64,000 nucleotides of DNA from Lyngbya sp. HA4199-MV5 (GCA_019359375.1 JAHHHL010000001.1:1-64000); one strand, 5' to 3'; positions 43,472 through 53,740 are shown, counted from the stretch's first letter. Notes: generated by a model from the sequence alone, not told the origin. Numbers and translations are program-made.

Positions 43472-44620
43472 GTGGCATTGAAGTACGCGCTGGTGCATGA
43501 ATGGTTAACACCGCAAGCGACAGGTGGTTCCGAATTGGTGGTGCAGGAGATTCTCAAGGGTGTGGATGCGGATGTCTATGCGTTAATTGACTTTGAATCG
43601 ACGAATCCTGAGAGCTATTTATTCAAGCGCACGATCGGCACCACGTTTTTGCAGCACTTTCCCCTTGCCCGGAATGGCGTGCAGAAGTATTTACCGTTTT
43701 TGCCCCTGGCGATCGAACAGCTTGACCTACGGGATTACGATGTCATCCTTTCGTCTTCTCACGCTGTCGCTAAAGGCGTTCTTACGGGATCGAATCAATT
43801 GCATGTCTGTTACTGTCACGCCCCGATGCGCTATGCGTGGGATATGACTTTTGACTATTTACGCAGCAGCAACGCTGGTCGAGGGATACCGGGATGGCTC
43901 ACTCGCTACTTGTTGCATCGCTTACGTCAATGGGACGTGTTATCAGCTAATCGGGTCGATTACTTCATTGCCAACTCTCACCACACGGCTCGGCGGATCT
44001 GGCGTTGCTATCGTCGTCCAGCCGAGGTGATCTATCCCCCTGTAGATACAGAGCGGTTTCGCTTTCAGCCGCAGAAGCAGGATTTTTATGTGACGGTTTC
44101 GCGTCTGGTCAGCTACAAAAAAATCTCGGTGATTGTCAACGCGTTTAACAAGTTGGGCTATCCGCTTGTGGTCATTGGTGAAGGACCTGAACTCAAGCAA
44201 ATGCAACAGCTTGCCCGATCGAATGTGCAGGTGTTGGGCTGGCAGTCAGACGACGTTGTGGAACAGTATGTGGCGCAGGCAAAAGCGTTTGTTTATGCGG
44301 CATTTGAGGATTTTGGCATTGCTCCAGTAGAGGCTCAAGCCTGTGGTACGCCCGTCATTGCGTATGGGCTGGGGGGAACTTTGGAGACGGTGCGGGATGT
44401 CAGGGAATATGGTGAGGCTGGGACGGGGTTGCTATTTGGTGAACAGAGCGAAGCTGCGATCGTGGATGCGGTTCAAACGTTTGAAACGTATCAAAAAACA
44501 CTAAATCCAGCGGTGGTACGATCGCACGCGCTTTCCTTTAGTCCTGGTGTCTTTCAAGAGCGGTATCAACGCTTTCTGGAGAGCTGTTACAAAGAATTTC
44601 AGGAACGCATCTCTCCCTGA
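43472..44620 (+). CDS. GT4-family glycosyltransferase
   Basis: A 382-residue GT-B glycosyltransferase. The N-terminal half has the nucleotide-independent acceptor domain (YALVHEWLTPQATGGSELVV). The C-terminal half has the GT4 donor motif (FVYAAFEDFGIAPVEAQACG, Glu-x7-Glu) and LVVIGEGPEL. It would add a sugar to a growing polysaccharide or lipid-linked acceptor on the cytoplasmic face. The start is GTG 43472, with AGGTAGG about nine bases upstream. The downstream sugar transferase suggests an exopolysaccharide role, possibly linked to the hps system. Confidence 0.85.
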   Translation: MALKYALVHEWLTPQATGGSELVVQEILKGVDADVYALIDFESTNPESYLFKRTIGTTFLQHFPLARNGVQKYLPFLPLAIEQLDLRDYDVILSSSHAVAKGVLTGSNQLHVCYCHAPMRYAWDMTFDYLRSSNAGRGIPGWLTRYLLHRLRQWDVLSANRVDYFIANSHHTARRIWRCYRRPAEVIYPPVDTERFRFQPQKQDFYVTVSRLVSYKKISVIVNAFNKLGYPLVVIGEGPELKQMQQLARSNVQVLGWQSDDVVEQYVAQAKAFVYAAFEDFGIAPVEAQACGTPVIAYGLGGTLETVRDVREYGEAGTGLLFGEQSEAAIVDAVQTFETYQKTLNPAVVRSHALSFSPGVFQERYQRFLESCYKEFQERISP

Positions 44621-44845
44621 AGCAAGAGGGCAAGCGGTAAGAGACAAAATAAGGCGAAATGCTTGCGTAGTGGGCTTTTTCTACTTTTTTAAGTTTCTAT
44701 TGATGCTGCTCTAGCTGATGCAATGCGATTGTACTGATTCTGCGATCGTGCCAATTTTTCAACTGAATTGGTGCCAAAAACGATGTAGATAGGGTGAGTG
44801 GCTTTATGATAATGGGTGTGTGGTGTGGATGTGTGAAGGAGTAAA

Positions 44846-45550
44846 ATGACTGCCGAAAGCCAATTAATCTCTGGCAAGACTATTCGTGCATTCTTAAAAC
44901 GGGGTTTTGTACCCCTGTTTGAGCATGCCCTGGATGGAGCGTTTGCTAAACGGCTGTTTGATGTTGCATTTTCCCTGACAATTCTGATTGTGTTTGCCCC
45001 GGTTTACCTGCTGCTGATTGGTTTGATTGCGCTTAGCTCGCGTGGTCCCATCTTTTATGTCCAGGAGCGCGTTGGTAGGAACTATAAACCTTTTGGCTGT
45101 ATCAAATTCAGAACGATGGTGCGAAATGCCGATGAGGTACTGATGGAAATGATGGAGACCTCCCCAGGTTTACGTCAGGAGTTCAAGAGCAACTTTAAAC
45201 TGCGACGCGACCCACGCATTACCCGTATTGGTCGCTTTTTGCGGATTACCAGCTTGGACGAATTTCCGCAGTTTTTGAACGTGCTGAAGGGCGATATGAG
45301 TGTGGTCGGTCCACGTCCAGTGGTGACGGAAGAGTTGGAACGCTATGGCAATGCTGCCGATCGCGTGTTTAGCATTCGTCCGGGGATCACAGGACTATGG
45401 CAAGTCTCAGGACGGAACGATATTCCGTATCCCAGGCGAGTCCAGATCGATGTCTACTACGTCAATTTCCGCAGCTTTTTGATGGATCTGTGGATCGTCT
45501 CCAAAACAATCGGTGTCATCCTTTTTCCAAAAGATAATGGAGCCTACTGA
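44846..45550 (+). CDS. polysaccharide-initiating sugar transferase
   Basis: A 234-residue monotopic phosphoglycosyltransferase of the WcaJ/EpsL type, which transfers a sugar phosphate to undecaprenyl phosphate. One membrane helix ([20 protein letters not shown], ~42-61) precedes the catalytic core: [25 protein letters not shown], then [20 protein letters not shown] with the Asp-Glu pair, and a C-terminal [10 protein letters not shown]. It lacks the long N-terminal domain of WbaP-type proteins. ATG 44846 has GGAG close upstream. It lies behind a GT4 gene on the same strand after 225 bases, so both may serve one exopolysaccharide. Confidence 0.9.
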   Translation: MTAESQLISGKTIRAFLKRGFVPLFEHALDGAFAKRLFDVAFSLTILIVFAPVYLLLIGLIALSSRGPIFYVQERVGRNYKPFGCIKFRTMVRNADEVLMEMMETSPGLRQEFKSNFKLRRDPRITRIGRFLRITSLDEFPQFLNVLKGDMSVVGPRPVVTEELERYGNAADRVFSIRPGITGLWQVSGRNDIPYPRRVQIDVYYVNFRSFLMDLWIVSKTIGVILFPKDNGAY

Positions 45551-45693
45551 TCACTGAGAGTTTGATCACTGAGAGCCTGAAGCTATTTCTAAGGCGTTGG
45601 TGCTGAGCGGGTTAAGCTTGTGACCGTTACCAACCGCATGACGGTCAAACCTGGAGCAGAGGCAACCACAGAGATCATAACGAACGCTGTCTA

Positions 45694-48345
45694 ATGCCGT
45701 TTCCCACTGCCCCGAAATCGATCGCGCTGTTGCTGACTCCCAAACGGTTAGCCATTCTTGAGGCGATTCTGATTGGTCTGGTCGCGGCACTAGCAGCCGT
45801 GCTTTTGAAGCAAAGCATCCATTGGTTAGGCGGTTGGCGGCTAAAGGAAGCGCTCATACTGCCGATTTGGCTGCTGATACCAACCCTTGGTTTAGTCGGC
45901 GGTCTTTTGGTCGGGTTTCTGGTGAATCGCACGGCACCAGAAGCATTTGGGAGTGGCGTACCGCAAGTGAAGGCGGCGCTGGCTTACCTGCCGATTCCGC
46001 TGAATTTGCGGGTGGCAGTCGTTAAGTTAGTCAGTACAACCCTGGCTCTGGGTTCTGGGTTTGCGCTGGGTCGTGAGGGACCTACCATTCAAATTGGGGC
46101 AGCGTTGGCGGCTCAACTAAGCCGCTGGTTGCCTGCGTCACCTGAACACCAGCGTCAACTGATCGCAGCCGGAGCCGCAGCAGGGTTAGCAGCTAGTTTT
46201 GATGCGCCGATCGCAGGCGTAATGTTTGTTATCGAGGAATTACTCCAGGATTTCTCTAACTTAACCCTGGGAACTGCCATTCTTGCCTCGTTTATTGGCG
46301 GAGTCACCTCGCGCGTTTTATCAGGACCAAACCTCCATCTGGGGGTAAACCCGCTGAACTACCACACCAGCTTTTCGCTGCTAGAAATTCCTTTTTTTCT
46401 GGTGCTGGGGTTGCTCACAGGGGTTTTGTCCACAGGCTTTAATCACGGCATTCTGCAAAGCATTCGCTGGAGCCGCCGCAACCTGCGAATGAGTCCCATG
46501 TGGCGGATTGGGCTGGCAGGTCTGGTGACGGGAACGACGATCGCCTTTCTACCTGTGCCCTTTCGAGATAGCTATTCGCTGGAGGTCTTTCTCACCAGTG
46601 GGCAGGCAGATTGGCGCATGGCGACGTTTGCCTTTGTGGTGCAATTTGGCTTAACCATGATCGCCTGTGGGGTAGAAGTGCCAGGAGGCTTGTTTGTGCC
46701 CAGCCTGATTTTGGGTGCCTCGTTGGGGCAACTGGTGGGTTTAGCCAATCACGCCCTGCTGGGGGGTGATCCTGTTCTTTATGCCCTGGCAGGGATGGGT
46801 GCTTTTTTAGGAGCATCCGCCAGAGTCCCCATTACGGCGATCGTGATTGTCTTTGAAATTACGACAGACTTCAACCTGGTGCTGCCGTTGATGATCAGTG
46901 CAGTGACGGCGTATTTGATTGCAGAGAGGCTGTTCCCAGAATCGATCTACACGCACCTGCTAGAGCTGAAGGGCATTCACATTGAGCCAGACGTAGTACA
47001 GGATGGACTCTGGGCAAGGTTGACGGCGGCTGATGTGATGCAGCAAAAGGTCGAAACCCTGAGTAGCCAGATGAGTTTGGATGAGGTCAGGCAGGCATTT
47101 GCACGATCGCACCATCGCGGCTTTCCCGTCGTAGATGAGAGTCGTTTGGTCGGCATTGTCACCTTGACCGACCTGGACAAAGTGACGCAGCGACAGCTTC
47201 CAGGCACGGCTGCACTGGAAGACATTATGACTCCCCAGCCCATTACGGTTAGCCCACCGGATACACTGAGCCATGTGCTTTATCTCCTGTCGCGCTATAA
47301 ACTGTCTCGCCTGCCAGTCACCGACCATCGTAAGCTCGTTGGCATCATTACCCGCAGCGACATTTTACGGGTAGAATCCGATCAGCTCCGGGGGGGCGAT
47401 CGGCTGGGCTCACGAGTGGAACCGTCCTATGTCGTTTACCAGACGCGATCGCCTGCGGCGGGACGGGGGCGCATACTCTTGCCGCTCAGCAATCCTCAAA
47501 CGGCAGCCCGGATGCTCAAACTCGCCTTTGCGATCGCGCAGGAACGCCACTACGAAGTGGAATGTTTGCAGGTGATCCCCGTACCGCGTCACAGTTCGCC
47601 AGCCGAAGTGTCGGTAAACACCACCCTGAGCCGTCGCCTGTTAAAACAAGCCGTCAGGCAAGGCATGGCAAACCGCGTTCTGGTGCATACGCAAATTCGA
47701 GCGGCTCAAAGCATTGACCAGGCAATTTTAGAAACCATTGCCGATCGCCACATTGACCTGCTGCTGATGGGCTGGAAAGGCAAGACCTCCACACCTGGTC
47801 GCATTTTTGGCGATGTGGTGGATACGATGATTCGGCAGGCAAGCTGTGACGTTGTGCTCGTCAAACTCACGGAAACCCATACCACTACTCCAGCGCAGGG
47901 CTCTGCGACTGAGCAACCCGGTGAAGACAGACAACACGCTGACCTAAATCGCTGGCTGTTGCCACTGGCGGGTGGTCCCAATTCGCAACATGCACTGAAG
48001 CTGCTACCAGCCTTGGTGACGCTCAGTCCAAAGCCTGAAATTCGCCTTTGTCAAGTCTTTCCAGCCTCCGAGCTTTCCCCTCGGCAGGATTTGTTGGAGG
48101 AAGACGCTCGCTTCCTGCGGCAGCGACTGCAAACGAATGTGATCACCCTACCAGTCTGTGCCAACTCCGTCTCGGATGCCGTGGTTGATATGGCTCAGAA
48201 GGATCAGTGCGATGTCATTGTGCTAGGTGCCAGCCGAGAAGGCATGCTGCAACAGGCAATTCAGGGCAATATTCCTGAAACCATTGCTCGCGGTTGCGAC
48301 TGCACGGTGATCCTGGTCAGAAAGGCAATCGTCAGCGGCACCTAA
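45694..48345 (+). CDS. ClC chloride channel/transporter with CBS pair and two Usp domains
   Basis: An 883-residue multidomain membrane protein. Residues ~15-430 are a ClC core with the filter motifs GSGVPQVKAAL and GREGPTIQIGAAL (gating Glu) and the helix N region GVEVPGGLFVPSLILGA. Two CBS domains follow (~445-560), which bind adenine nucleotides and regulate gating. Two universal-stress-protein domains make up the rest (~590-730 and ~750-880), the second ending CTVILVRK. The protein is in the cell or thylakoid membrane with regulatory domains in the cytoplasm. ATG 45694 is used; no strong ribosome site is visible. The stop abuts MITE family 2 copy 2. Confidence 0.9.
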   Translation: MPFPTAPKSIALLLTPKRLAILEAILIGLVAALAAVLLKQSIHWLGGWRLKEALILPIWLLIPTLGLVGGLLVGFLVNRTAPEAFGSGVPQVKAALAYLPIPLNLRVAVVKLVSTTLALGSGFALGREGPTIQIGAALAAQLSRWLPASPEHQRQLIAAGAAAGLAASFDAPIAGVMFVIEELLQDFSNLTLGTAILASFIGGVTSRVLSGPNLHLGVNPLNYHTSFSLLEIPFFLVLGLLTGVLSTGFNHGILQSIRWSRRNLRMSPMWRIGLAGLVTGTTIAFLPVPFRDSYSLEVFLTSGQADWRMATFAFVVQFGLTMIACGVEVPGGLFVPSLILGASLGQLVGLANHALLGGDPVLYALAGMGAFLGASARVPITAIVIVFEITTDFNLVLPLMISAVTAYLIAERLFPESIYTHLLELKGIHIEPDVVQDGLWARLTAADVMQQKVETLSSQMSLDEVRQAFARSHHRGFPVVDESRLVGIVTLTDLDKVTQRQLPGTAALEDIMTPQPITVSPPDTLSHVLYLLSRYKLSRLPVTDHRKLVGIITRSDILRVESDQLRGGDRLGSRVEPSYVVYQTRSPAAGRGRILLPLSNPQTAARMLKLAFAIAQERHYEVECLQVIPVPRHSSPAEVSVNTTLSRRLLKQAVRQGMANRVLVHTQIRAAQSIDQAILETIADRHIDLLLMGWKGKTSTPGRIFGDVVDTMIRQASCDVVLVKLTETHTTTPAQGSATEQPGEDRQHADLNRWLLPLAGGPNSQHALKLLPALVTLSPKPEIRLCQVFPASELSPRQDLLEEDARFLRQRLQTNVITLPVCANSVSDAVVDMAQKDQCDVIVLGASREGMLQQAIQGNIPETIARGCDCTVILVRKAIVSGT

Positions 48346-48352
48346 GTATATC

Positions 48353-48485
48353 TTTAGGAATGAGAATTAAATAAGATCGACTTTTTAGTAGGTTGGGTTG
48401 AGGTACGAAACCCGACATCGCCGGAGCGTTGGGTTTCGCCAAGCTCAACCCAACCTACACAGATTATTTAATCCACGATCCTTAG
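48353..48485. mobile_element. MITE family 2, copy 2
   Basis: A ~133-bp element. The left end TTTAGGAATGAGAATTAAAT and the right end ATTTAATCCACGATCCTTAG form inverted repeats. Inside is a second palindrome starting TAGGTTGGGTTGAG and ending CTCAACCCAACCTA. The right end matches 15994-16013, and the inner motif matches 6453-6505. Confidence 0.75.
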
Positions 48486-48600
48486 AAAGAGCCGATGAGC
48501 CGTAAGGTCAGCAGTCAGCGTAGAGACTGATTGCGATCGCCCAGCCATCAAACGCGCGCCCATCAGCTTCCACCCGTTGCCTTCGATCAGCTGCGAATCA

Positions 48601-48990
48601 TTACATCCAAAGCGCTTTAAGCCCTTTTGTTGGTGTAGGCTCGGCTGAAGCAGGAGAGTCCAGCCCACAAGGCGGAGTGCAATTAAAACTAGATTCTGCG
48701 ATGGCTCGATCGTCCACTGCCTGGGCGATCGTCAACTCAGGACAACGAGCGGCGGCTGAAGCATCTGCCCGTTCAGACTCCTGCATAGCAACAAGGGTCT
48801 TTTGCTGCCAAACCATAATATCCTCAAAGGTTTCCCACGCTGGAGAGAAGGGGGGGATCGCCAGACTACAAGCCGTCCAGTTACCCTGAACGGCTACGTT
48901 AAGCTGCTGACAATGCCCTCCACGTCGTCCTTCCGGCTCATAGTAACGACAGCGCCGACAAACGGACGTTTGAGCATGAGAGGTTTTCAT
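48601..48990 (-). CDS. small Cys-motif protein
   Basis: A 129-residue protein whose N-terminal third is the informative part: VCRRCRYYEPEGRRGGHCQQLNV with CRRC and a later Cys, then WTACSLAIPPFSP with a fourth Cys (residues ~11-48). This spacing could bind zinc or an iron-sulphur cluster. The C-terminal two thirds look disordered (Ala, Pro, Ser, Glu). The function is unknown, and it is monocistronic. ATG 48990 is used. Confidence 0.6.
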   Translation of the reverse strand: MKTSHAQTSVCRRCRYYEPEGRRGGHCQQLNVAVQGNWTACSLAIPPFSPAWETFEDIMVWQQKTLVAMQESERADASAAARCPELTIAQAVDDRAIAESSFNCTPPCGLDSPASAEPTPTKGLKALWM

Positions 48991-49481
48991 AAAAAGAGAG
49001 ATTTGAAAGCGGTATTAACCTCATTCTGATGTCAGCCATTTCCTTAAATTTGCGCGATAAAACTCCAAGGAGTTGATGCGGTGCCGATCTAAGGGATCGG
49101 TGCCGCAAACAGGCTTTTAGATTGTCTTCATTTTTATGAAATCAAGAGCAACATCTTTAGCAGTGGCTTTGCACCAAACGCTTCATAGAAGGTCTGCTTT
49201 AGTCGCAAAAAACACAGGGATCAAGCCAATTCGCTTTCAGAGTTTTACTCTAAGCAGCAGGTTGCTTGACCAGCATTGACCCGAAAAAGCGTTGAGCAAT
49301 CATCGTACATTTGGGAAATTCATCGCCCTTGTCATTGAACAGAACCTGTTTTAACCTGTCGCTCTGAGCGCAGCCATCGTTCAAGTGCCGCCGTTGTCAA
49401 CGTCACCGTCCCTAACATCTCTGGGTGATGCATCGATTCAACAAGCGTCAGCAGGATTGCGATGAGGGTGAGTGCTGACTC
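48991..49481. other. spacer, no gene recognised
   Basis: A 491-base spacer between the Cys-motif gene and the DUF721 gene. I see only the short imperfect inverted pair CCGATCTAAGGGATCGG near 49084 and no credible gene or repeat. Confidence 0.4.
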
Positions 49482-50039
49482 CTACCATTGTTTCGCAGCG
49501 CAAAGAGAACACATTGCCCAACGTTGTAGTTCACCAGGAGGCGATGGACACTGACACCGAGGACAGCAGGGCATGTTTTCTGCCCGCGATCGCATCAGGG
49601 CACGCCAATGCTGAAAAGCGAGTAAGGGATCAGTAAGCGCCTCTGAGCGCTGCGTACCAACCGATCGAACCTTACTGGACAGGCGGCTAGGATGCTGCTG
49701 CCAGACTTGTGTTTGCAGATCGGCGTTGACCGTCGATCGAGGCGATTCTTGCCATTGAGCGCTGGAAAACCGAATATCAACTAAAGACGACGCAAGAATC
49801 GCATTCAGCTTGGTCAAAATGCGCTGACGCTCAAACACTAAATTTTGAGACCAGGCAGAGCTTGACGTTGCCACTCGCAGCACATCGTTATAGATCGAGA
49901 GGGGTCGTGTTTGCACTGCCACAACAGGACCAACCGCTTCAACCCAAGCGCGGAGCAGCCGCTGAGACTGATGTTGACCGTGCCTGCGGTAGCGATCGTC
50001 CAACTGACCCAGCACATGATCGATAGACTTAAAAGACAT
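49482..50039 (-). CDS. DUF721 (DciA-like) protein
   Basis: A 185-residue protein with a DUF721 N-terminal domain (SIDHVLGQLDDRYRRH; RLLRAWVEAVGPVVA ... DVLRVATSSSAWSQNLVFER). DUF721 includes DciA, the ancestral loader of the replicative helicase DnaB in bacteria without DnaC/DnaI. Here a C-terminal extension carries CCPRCQCP...CSLC, a likely zinc ribbon. This suggests a DciA role in replication, but that is inference from the family. ATG 50039 is used. Confidence 0.75.
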   Translation of the reverse strand: MSFKSIDHVLGQLDDRYRRHGQHQSQRLLRAWVEAVGPVVAVQTRPLSIYNDVLRVATSSSAWSQNLVFERQRILTKLNAILASSLVDIRFSSAQWQESPRSTVNADLQTQVWQQHPSRLSSKVRSVGTQRSEALTDPLLAFQHWRALMRSRAENMPCCPRCQCPSPPGELQRWAMCSLCAAKQW

Positions 50040-50353
50040 AGCGTCAATAAAACCATGAAAGGGGTGCAGGAGCGCGTAAAAAAGTGTATAACGTTAGCTC
50101 AGCATCTAGTTCAAAAAGCAGTCGATCGATAATACTGGACGGCAAAGCCTCTACTACAAAAGCATCTACTACTATTTATTTAGAGGTATTAGAGGCAATT
50201 TAGCCTGAAATGTCGCGGTTCGCGTCGTTCATAACGAGGATCCAGGACAAATGGCAGGGTTGCCCAACGTAACATCAATCTATCGAGTTCGCGATCGCAG
50301 GCGGATTCGCTTTACACACCAGGTTTAGTCAGCGTCTTCGTAGGAGGTGCGTT
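50040..50353. other. spacer, no gene recognised
   Basis: A 314-base region between divergent genes, AT-rich around 50080-50210. It probably holds both promoters. No repeat family or RNA is recognised. Confidence 0.4.
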
Positions 50354-51667
50354 ATGCGTCAAAGTTCCAGAGTCGAACCATCGAACCCATCATCTCCAGC
50401 GGTTGGGCTGCATCCACTGTTGAGTCAGGCTTTGGCGAATTTAGACATGCAGCTAGAAGAGGAGTTGGTGCGCTACAGGCGGCAGCGAGCTGGCATCCAA
50501 CGCTCCACGCCGCAGTCTGGTCGCAAACAGTCGCCACATCCGCTTGATTTAATTGCCGTGGCAGCGATGGGCACCCAAAATGGCATAGCAGCACAGTCCG
50601 AACCCGCACTAGAAGCACGGTTGGCTGGGGTTGCGAACCCCCCGATCGCCCCGGATACTACCTATAAACCCATCCCTGCCTTTACCGCTCAGGCACAACC
50701 GCTAGAAGCCCCGATCGCCGTGAGAACAGGTGACTATCCGCTGGTTCATCATCCCAATCCTACGAATCCACCAGCACAAGCCGCGGATGACGTACATGCC
50801 CTCACTCAAGCAAACGCCCCCAACCTGGATGATTATCTAGAATCGTCTGAAGAGTTGCTCCGCAGCCTTGCCGACGAGCAAGCCGAAGTGCAAGCAGAGC
50901 GAAGCTTCATGCAAAGCCTACTCACACCGTTAGGGCTGGGCACTATGCTGCTACTGCTGCTTTCTAGCGCCATGTTTGGCTATGTCATTATGAACCCGTC
51001 TAGCCTGAGCTGGCTAGCCATGCAAAAGCGCTCTGGCACCGATTCGTTAGGGCAGAATGCAGGTACAACCGCCGTAGCACCTCCTCAACCAGATCTCGCA
51101 AAGCGGGAACTGCCGGAACTGAGTTTAAACAATTTGGGCACCGTGAATGTTGGTCCCGGTTCCACCACTCTACCCACCCCAAAGCAACCGACCGCTACTC
51201 CTGGCAGTAAGCCAGCGATCGCAACCGCTAAACCCCTGACCACGGCTCAGCCCAGCACGGGGCAACCCAGCCGTGAAGCGGCTTCTCCAGCCCAGGCACC
51301 CATCCCAGCCGTGTCGTCTAACTACAGCAAGCCTGCACCTGTGCAACCTGCCAGACCACCGCAAGCCGCCCTGCCCCAGTTGGCTCCTGCCACACCTGTG
51401 CTCCCCAACCGTCCAGCCGCGACGACCAGCACGACGGCAAGCAATGGCGACTCCGGCTCCTACCAATACAAAGTTGGCATTCCCTTTGAAAACGACCAGA
51501 CACTCGAAAATGCCCGTAAGGTAGTACCTGATGCCTTTGTACGCACCTTACCCGATGGTCGAACGATCGTCCAGGTCGGTGCCGGTCGCAGCGAGTCTGA
51601 AGTGAAGGAAAGTATGCAAGGACTCCGCGATCGGGGACTCTCTTCCACCGAAGTCTATAAACGGTAG
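50354..51667 (+). CDS. membrane protein with Pro-rich linker and SPOR-like C-terminus
   Basis: A 437-residue protein. A cytoplasmic N-terminal region (~1-190) leads to one membrane helix (LGLGTMLLLLLSSAMFGYVI, ~195-214). A long Pro/Ala/Thr-rich periplasmic linker follows (~230-365), and the last 70 residues (YQYKVGIPFENDQTLENARK ... IVQVGAGRSESEVKESMQGL) look like a SPOR domain, which binds denuded peptidoglycan at division or remodelling sites. The architecture matches FtsN-like envelope proteins, but there is no direct evidence for the role. ATG 50354 has GGAGG eight bases upstream. vipp1 follows on the same strand after about 140 bases. Confidence 0.7.
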   Translation: MRQSSRVEPSNPSSPAVGLHPLLSQALANLDMQLEEELVRYRRQRAGIQRSTPQSGRKQSPHPLDLIAVAAMGTQNGIAAQSEPALEARLAGVANPPIAPDTTYKPIPAFTAQAQPLEAPIAVRTGDYPLVHHPNPTNPPAQAADDVHALTQANAPNLDDYLESSEELLRSLADEQAEVQAERSFMQSLLTPLGLGTMLLLLLSSAMFGYVIMNPSSLSWLAMQKRSGTDSLGQNAGTTAVAPPQPDLAKRELPELSLNNLGTVNVGPGSTTLPTPKQPTATPGSKPAIATAKPLTTAQPSTGQPSREAASPAQAPIPAVSSNYSKPAPVQPARPPQAALPQLAPATPVLPNRPAATTSTTASNGDSGSYQYKVGIPFENDQTLENARKVVPDAFVRTLPDGRTIVQVGAGRSESEVKESMQGLRDRGLSSTEVYKR

Positions 51668-51806
51668 GACGTAGGAACCAAAAAGGTACGGTAGGATTGA
51701 GGGAAGTTTTCAGTTCAAGGCAACGGAGTTTGAGGCTTGAGCCGAGCTGTAACTCTTGAACCTCAACGTTAATGAACTTTACCTTCACCTATCACCGGAG
51801 AGCATC

Positions 51807-52559
51807 ATGGGACTTTTCGATCGAATCATGCGGGTGATTCGCGCCAACCTGAATAGCTTGGTGAGTGGTGCTGAAGATCCAGAGAAAATTCTGGAACAGG
51901 CGGTGATGGACATGCAGGAGGAGTTAATCCAACTGCGGCAGGCAGTCGCTCAGGCGATCGCCACCCAAAAGCGTACCGAACGCCAATGTTCTCAGGCACA
52001 AACCACCGCCGATGAATGGTATCGTCGAGCGCAACTGGCACTTCAAAAAGGCGACGAAGCACTGGCACGCGAAGCTTTAACGCGCCGCAAATCCTATCAG
52101 GATACGGCAGAGGCAATGCGATCGCAGATTGAGCAGCAGTCCACCATCGTGACCCAGCTCCGGCAGAACATGATGAAACTGGAAAGCAAAATCTCCGAAG
52201 CCAAAACCAAGAAAGATTTGTACATTGCCAGAGCACGATCGGCAAAAGCGTCTCAGCAGATTAACGACATGATGGGGCGCGTGGGCACCGGAAGCGCGAT
52301 CGCCGCCTTTGAGCGTATGGAAGAAAAAGTGTTGCAGCTCGAAGCCCAATCCGAAGCGGTTGCAGAACTGGGTACAGACGACCTGGAGAAGCGCATCGCT
52401 GCCCTGGGTGAAGCCGATGAAGTTGAAGCCGAACTCGCCGCCTTGAGAAACCAGATGACCGGGAGCGCTTCAACCGCCCAACTGCCATCCAGCCCCGCAC
52501 CCACTAGCGAAGCCGATCAAGAACTCGAAAAACTACGTCAGCAAATCCGGGAGCCTTAG
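51807..52559 (+). CDS. vipp1: PspA/IM30 family protein Vipp1
   Basis: A 250-residue ESCRT-III-like membrane remodelling protein. It starts MGLFDRIMRVIRANLNSLVS, an amphipathic membrane-binding helix, then long helical coiled-coil segments (DPEKILEQAVMDMQEELIQL; RRKSYQDTAEAMRSQIEQQS). A C-terminal tail after residue 220 (QELEKLRQQIREP) matches the Vipp1-type extension absent from PspA. Vipp1 supports thylakoid membrane biogenesis and repair. The frame is open to 51756, but ATG 51807 has CGGAG upstream and is the family start. Confidence 0.9.
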   Translation: MGLFDRIMRVIRANLNSLVSGAEDPEKILEQAVMDMQEELIQLRQAVAQAIATQKRTERQCSQAQTTADEWYRRAQLALQKGDEALAREALTRRKSYQDTAEAMRSQIEQQSTIVTQLRQNMMKLESKISEAKTKKDLYIARARSAKASQQINDMMGRVGTGSAIAAFERMEEKVLQLEAQSEAVAELGTDDLEKRIAALGEADEVEAELAALRNQMTGSASTAQLPSSPAPTSEADQELEKLRQQIREP

Positions 52560-52702
52560 GTTTAGCGGTGTTTCGCTGATTTAACGCTTGGACTCCGGGT
52601 TTATTTGGTCAACACCAGATTGCATGAACACCTGAGCGATCGTGTGTGAACGCGGGGAGTTCTGGGCACCTTAAGATCCAGAGTCGCGCTGGAGAGAAGG
52701 GA

Positions 52703-53647
52703 ATGCATATGGTAGCAGTAAGTACAAAGTATCGGTTGGTAACAAGAAGTGATTTTGATGGGCTGGTCTGTGCCGTTCTATTAAAGGAACTGGACATCAT
52801 TGATGACATCAAGTTTGTCCATCCTAAAGATATGCAAGACGGCAAGATTGAGATTACCGATCGCGACATCACAACCAATTTGCCCTATGTCGAAACGGCG
52901 CACTTAGTCTTTGACCATCACTCCAGCGAAACGATCCGCAATCAAAGCCCCAAACAAAACTACATCATCGACCCCAATGCTCCTTCTGCTGCCAGGGTTG
53001 TTTATGACCATTTCGGTGGACAGCAGCGGTTTCCACAGATTTCGCCGATGATGATGCAGGCTGTAGATAAAGCAGACTCAGCCCAATTTTCAGCCGAAGA
53101 AATTCTCAATCCCACTGGTTGGACGTTGCTAAATTTTTTGATGGATGCCAGGACGGGCTTAGGGCGCTTCAAGGAATTTCGCGTCTCAAACTACACGTTG
53201 ATGATGCAGTTGATTGAAAGCTGTAAAACGCAGTCGATCGACCACATTCTTGCCTTACCCGATGTCAAAGAACGGGTTGATTTGTATTTTGAGCACGAGT
53301 CACGCTTCAAAGCGCAAATTCAAGCCTGCGCCACCGTTTACAACAATCTCGTCGTCCTTGATCTGCGAAACGAAGATGTGATCTACGCTGGCAATCGGTT
53401 TATGGTCTACGCCCTCTTTCCGCAATGCAATATTTCCGTTCACCTCATGTGGGGGCGACAGCAACAAAACACCGTTTTTGCGACCGGAAAATCCATTTTC
53501 AACCGTACCTCCAATACGAATATCGGCGAACTGATGCTGAAGTATGGCGGCGGTGGACACGAAAATGCAGGCACCTGTCAGGTAGACAACAACCAGGCAG
53601 AAGACACCCTCAAAGCGCTCGTTGCCCAAATCACGGCTGACGGTTAA
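52703..53647 (+). CDS. DHH-family phosphoesterase
   Basis: A 314-residue DHH-superfamily phosphoesterase. The metal-binding motifs are visible: VTRSDFDGLVCAVLLKEL (residues ~12-29) and the DHH signature HLVFDHHSS (~68-76). The DHHA1 substrate-binding motif GGGGHENAGTC lies near 288-298. Relatives include exopolyphosphatases, RecJ and nanoRNases; the exact substrate is unclear. ATG 52703 is chosen with GGAG/AAGGGA just upstream. It is downstream of vipp1 after about 140 bases but probably a separate unit. Confidence 0.8.
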   Translation: MHMVAVSTKYRLVTRSDFDGLVCAVLLKELDIIDDIKFVHPKDMQDGKIEITDRDITTNLPYVETAHLVFDHHSSETIRNQSPKQNYIIDPNAPSAARVVYDHFGGQQRFPQISPMMMQAVDKADSAQFSAEEILNPTGWTLLNFLMDARTGLGRFKEFRVSNYTLMMQLIESCKTQSIDHILALPDVKERVDLYFEHESRFKAQIQACATVYNNLVVLDLRNEDVIYAGNRFMVYALFPQCNISVHLMWGRQQQNTVFATGKSIFNRTSNTNIGELMLKYGGGGHENAGTCQVDNNQAEDTLKALVAQITADG

Positions 53648-53740
53648 CCAGCTACAACCGTGTGCCACTGAACGAGAGACATCTTTAAACAAGAGGCATC
53701 AGCTCAGAAGCACTTTCACGACTTCTACCTTCTGCCCTCA

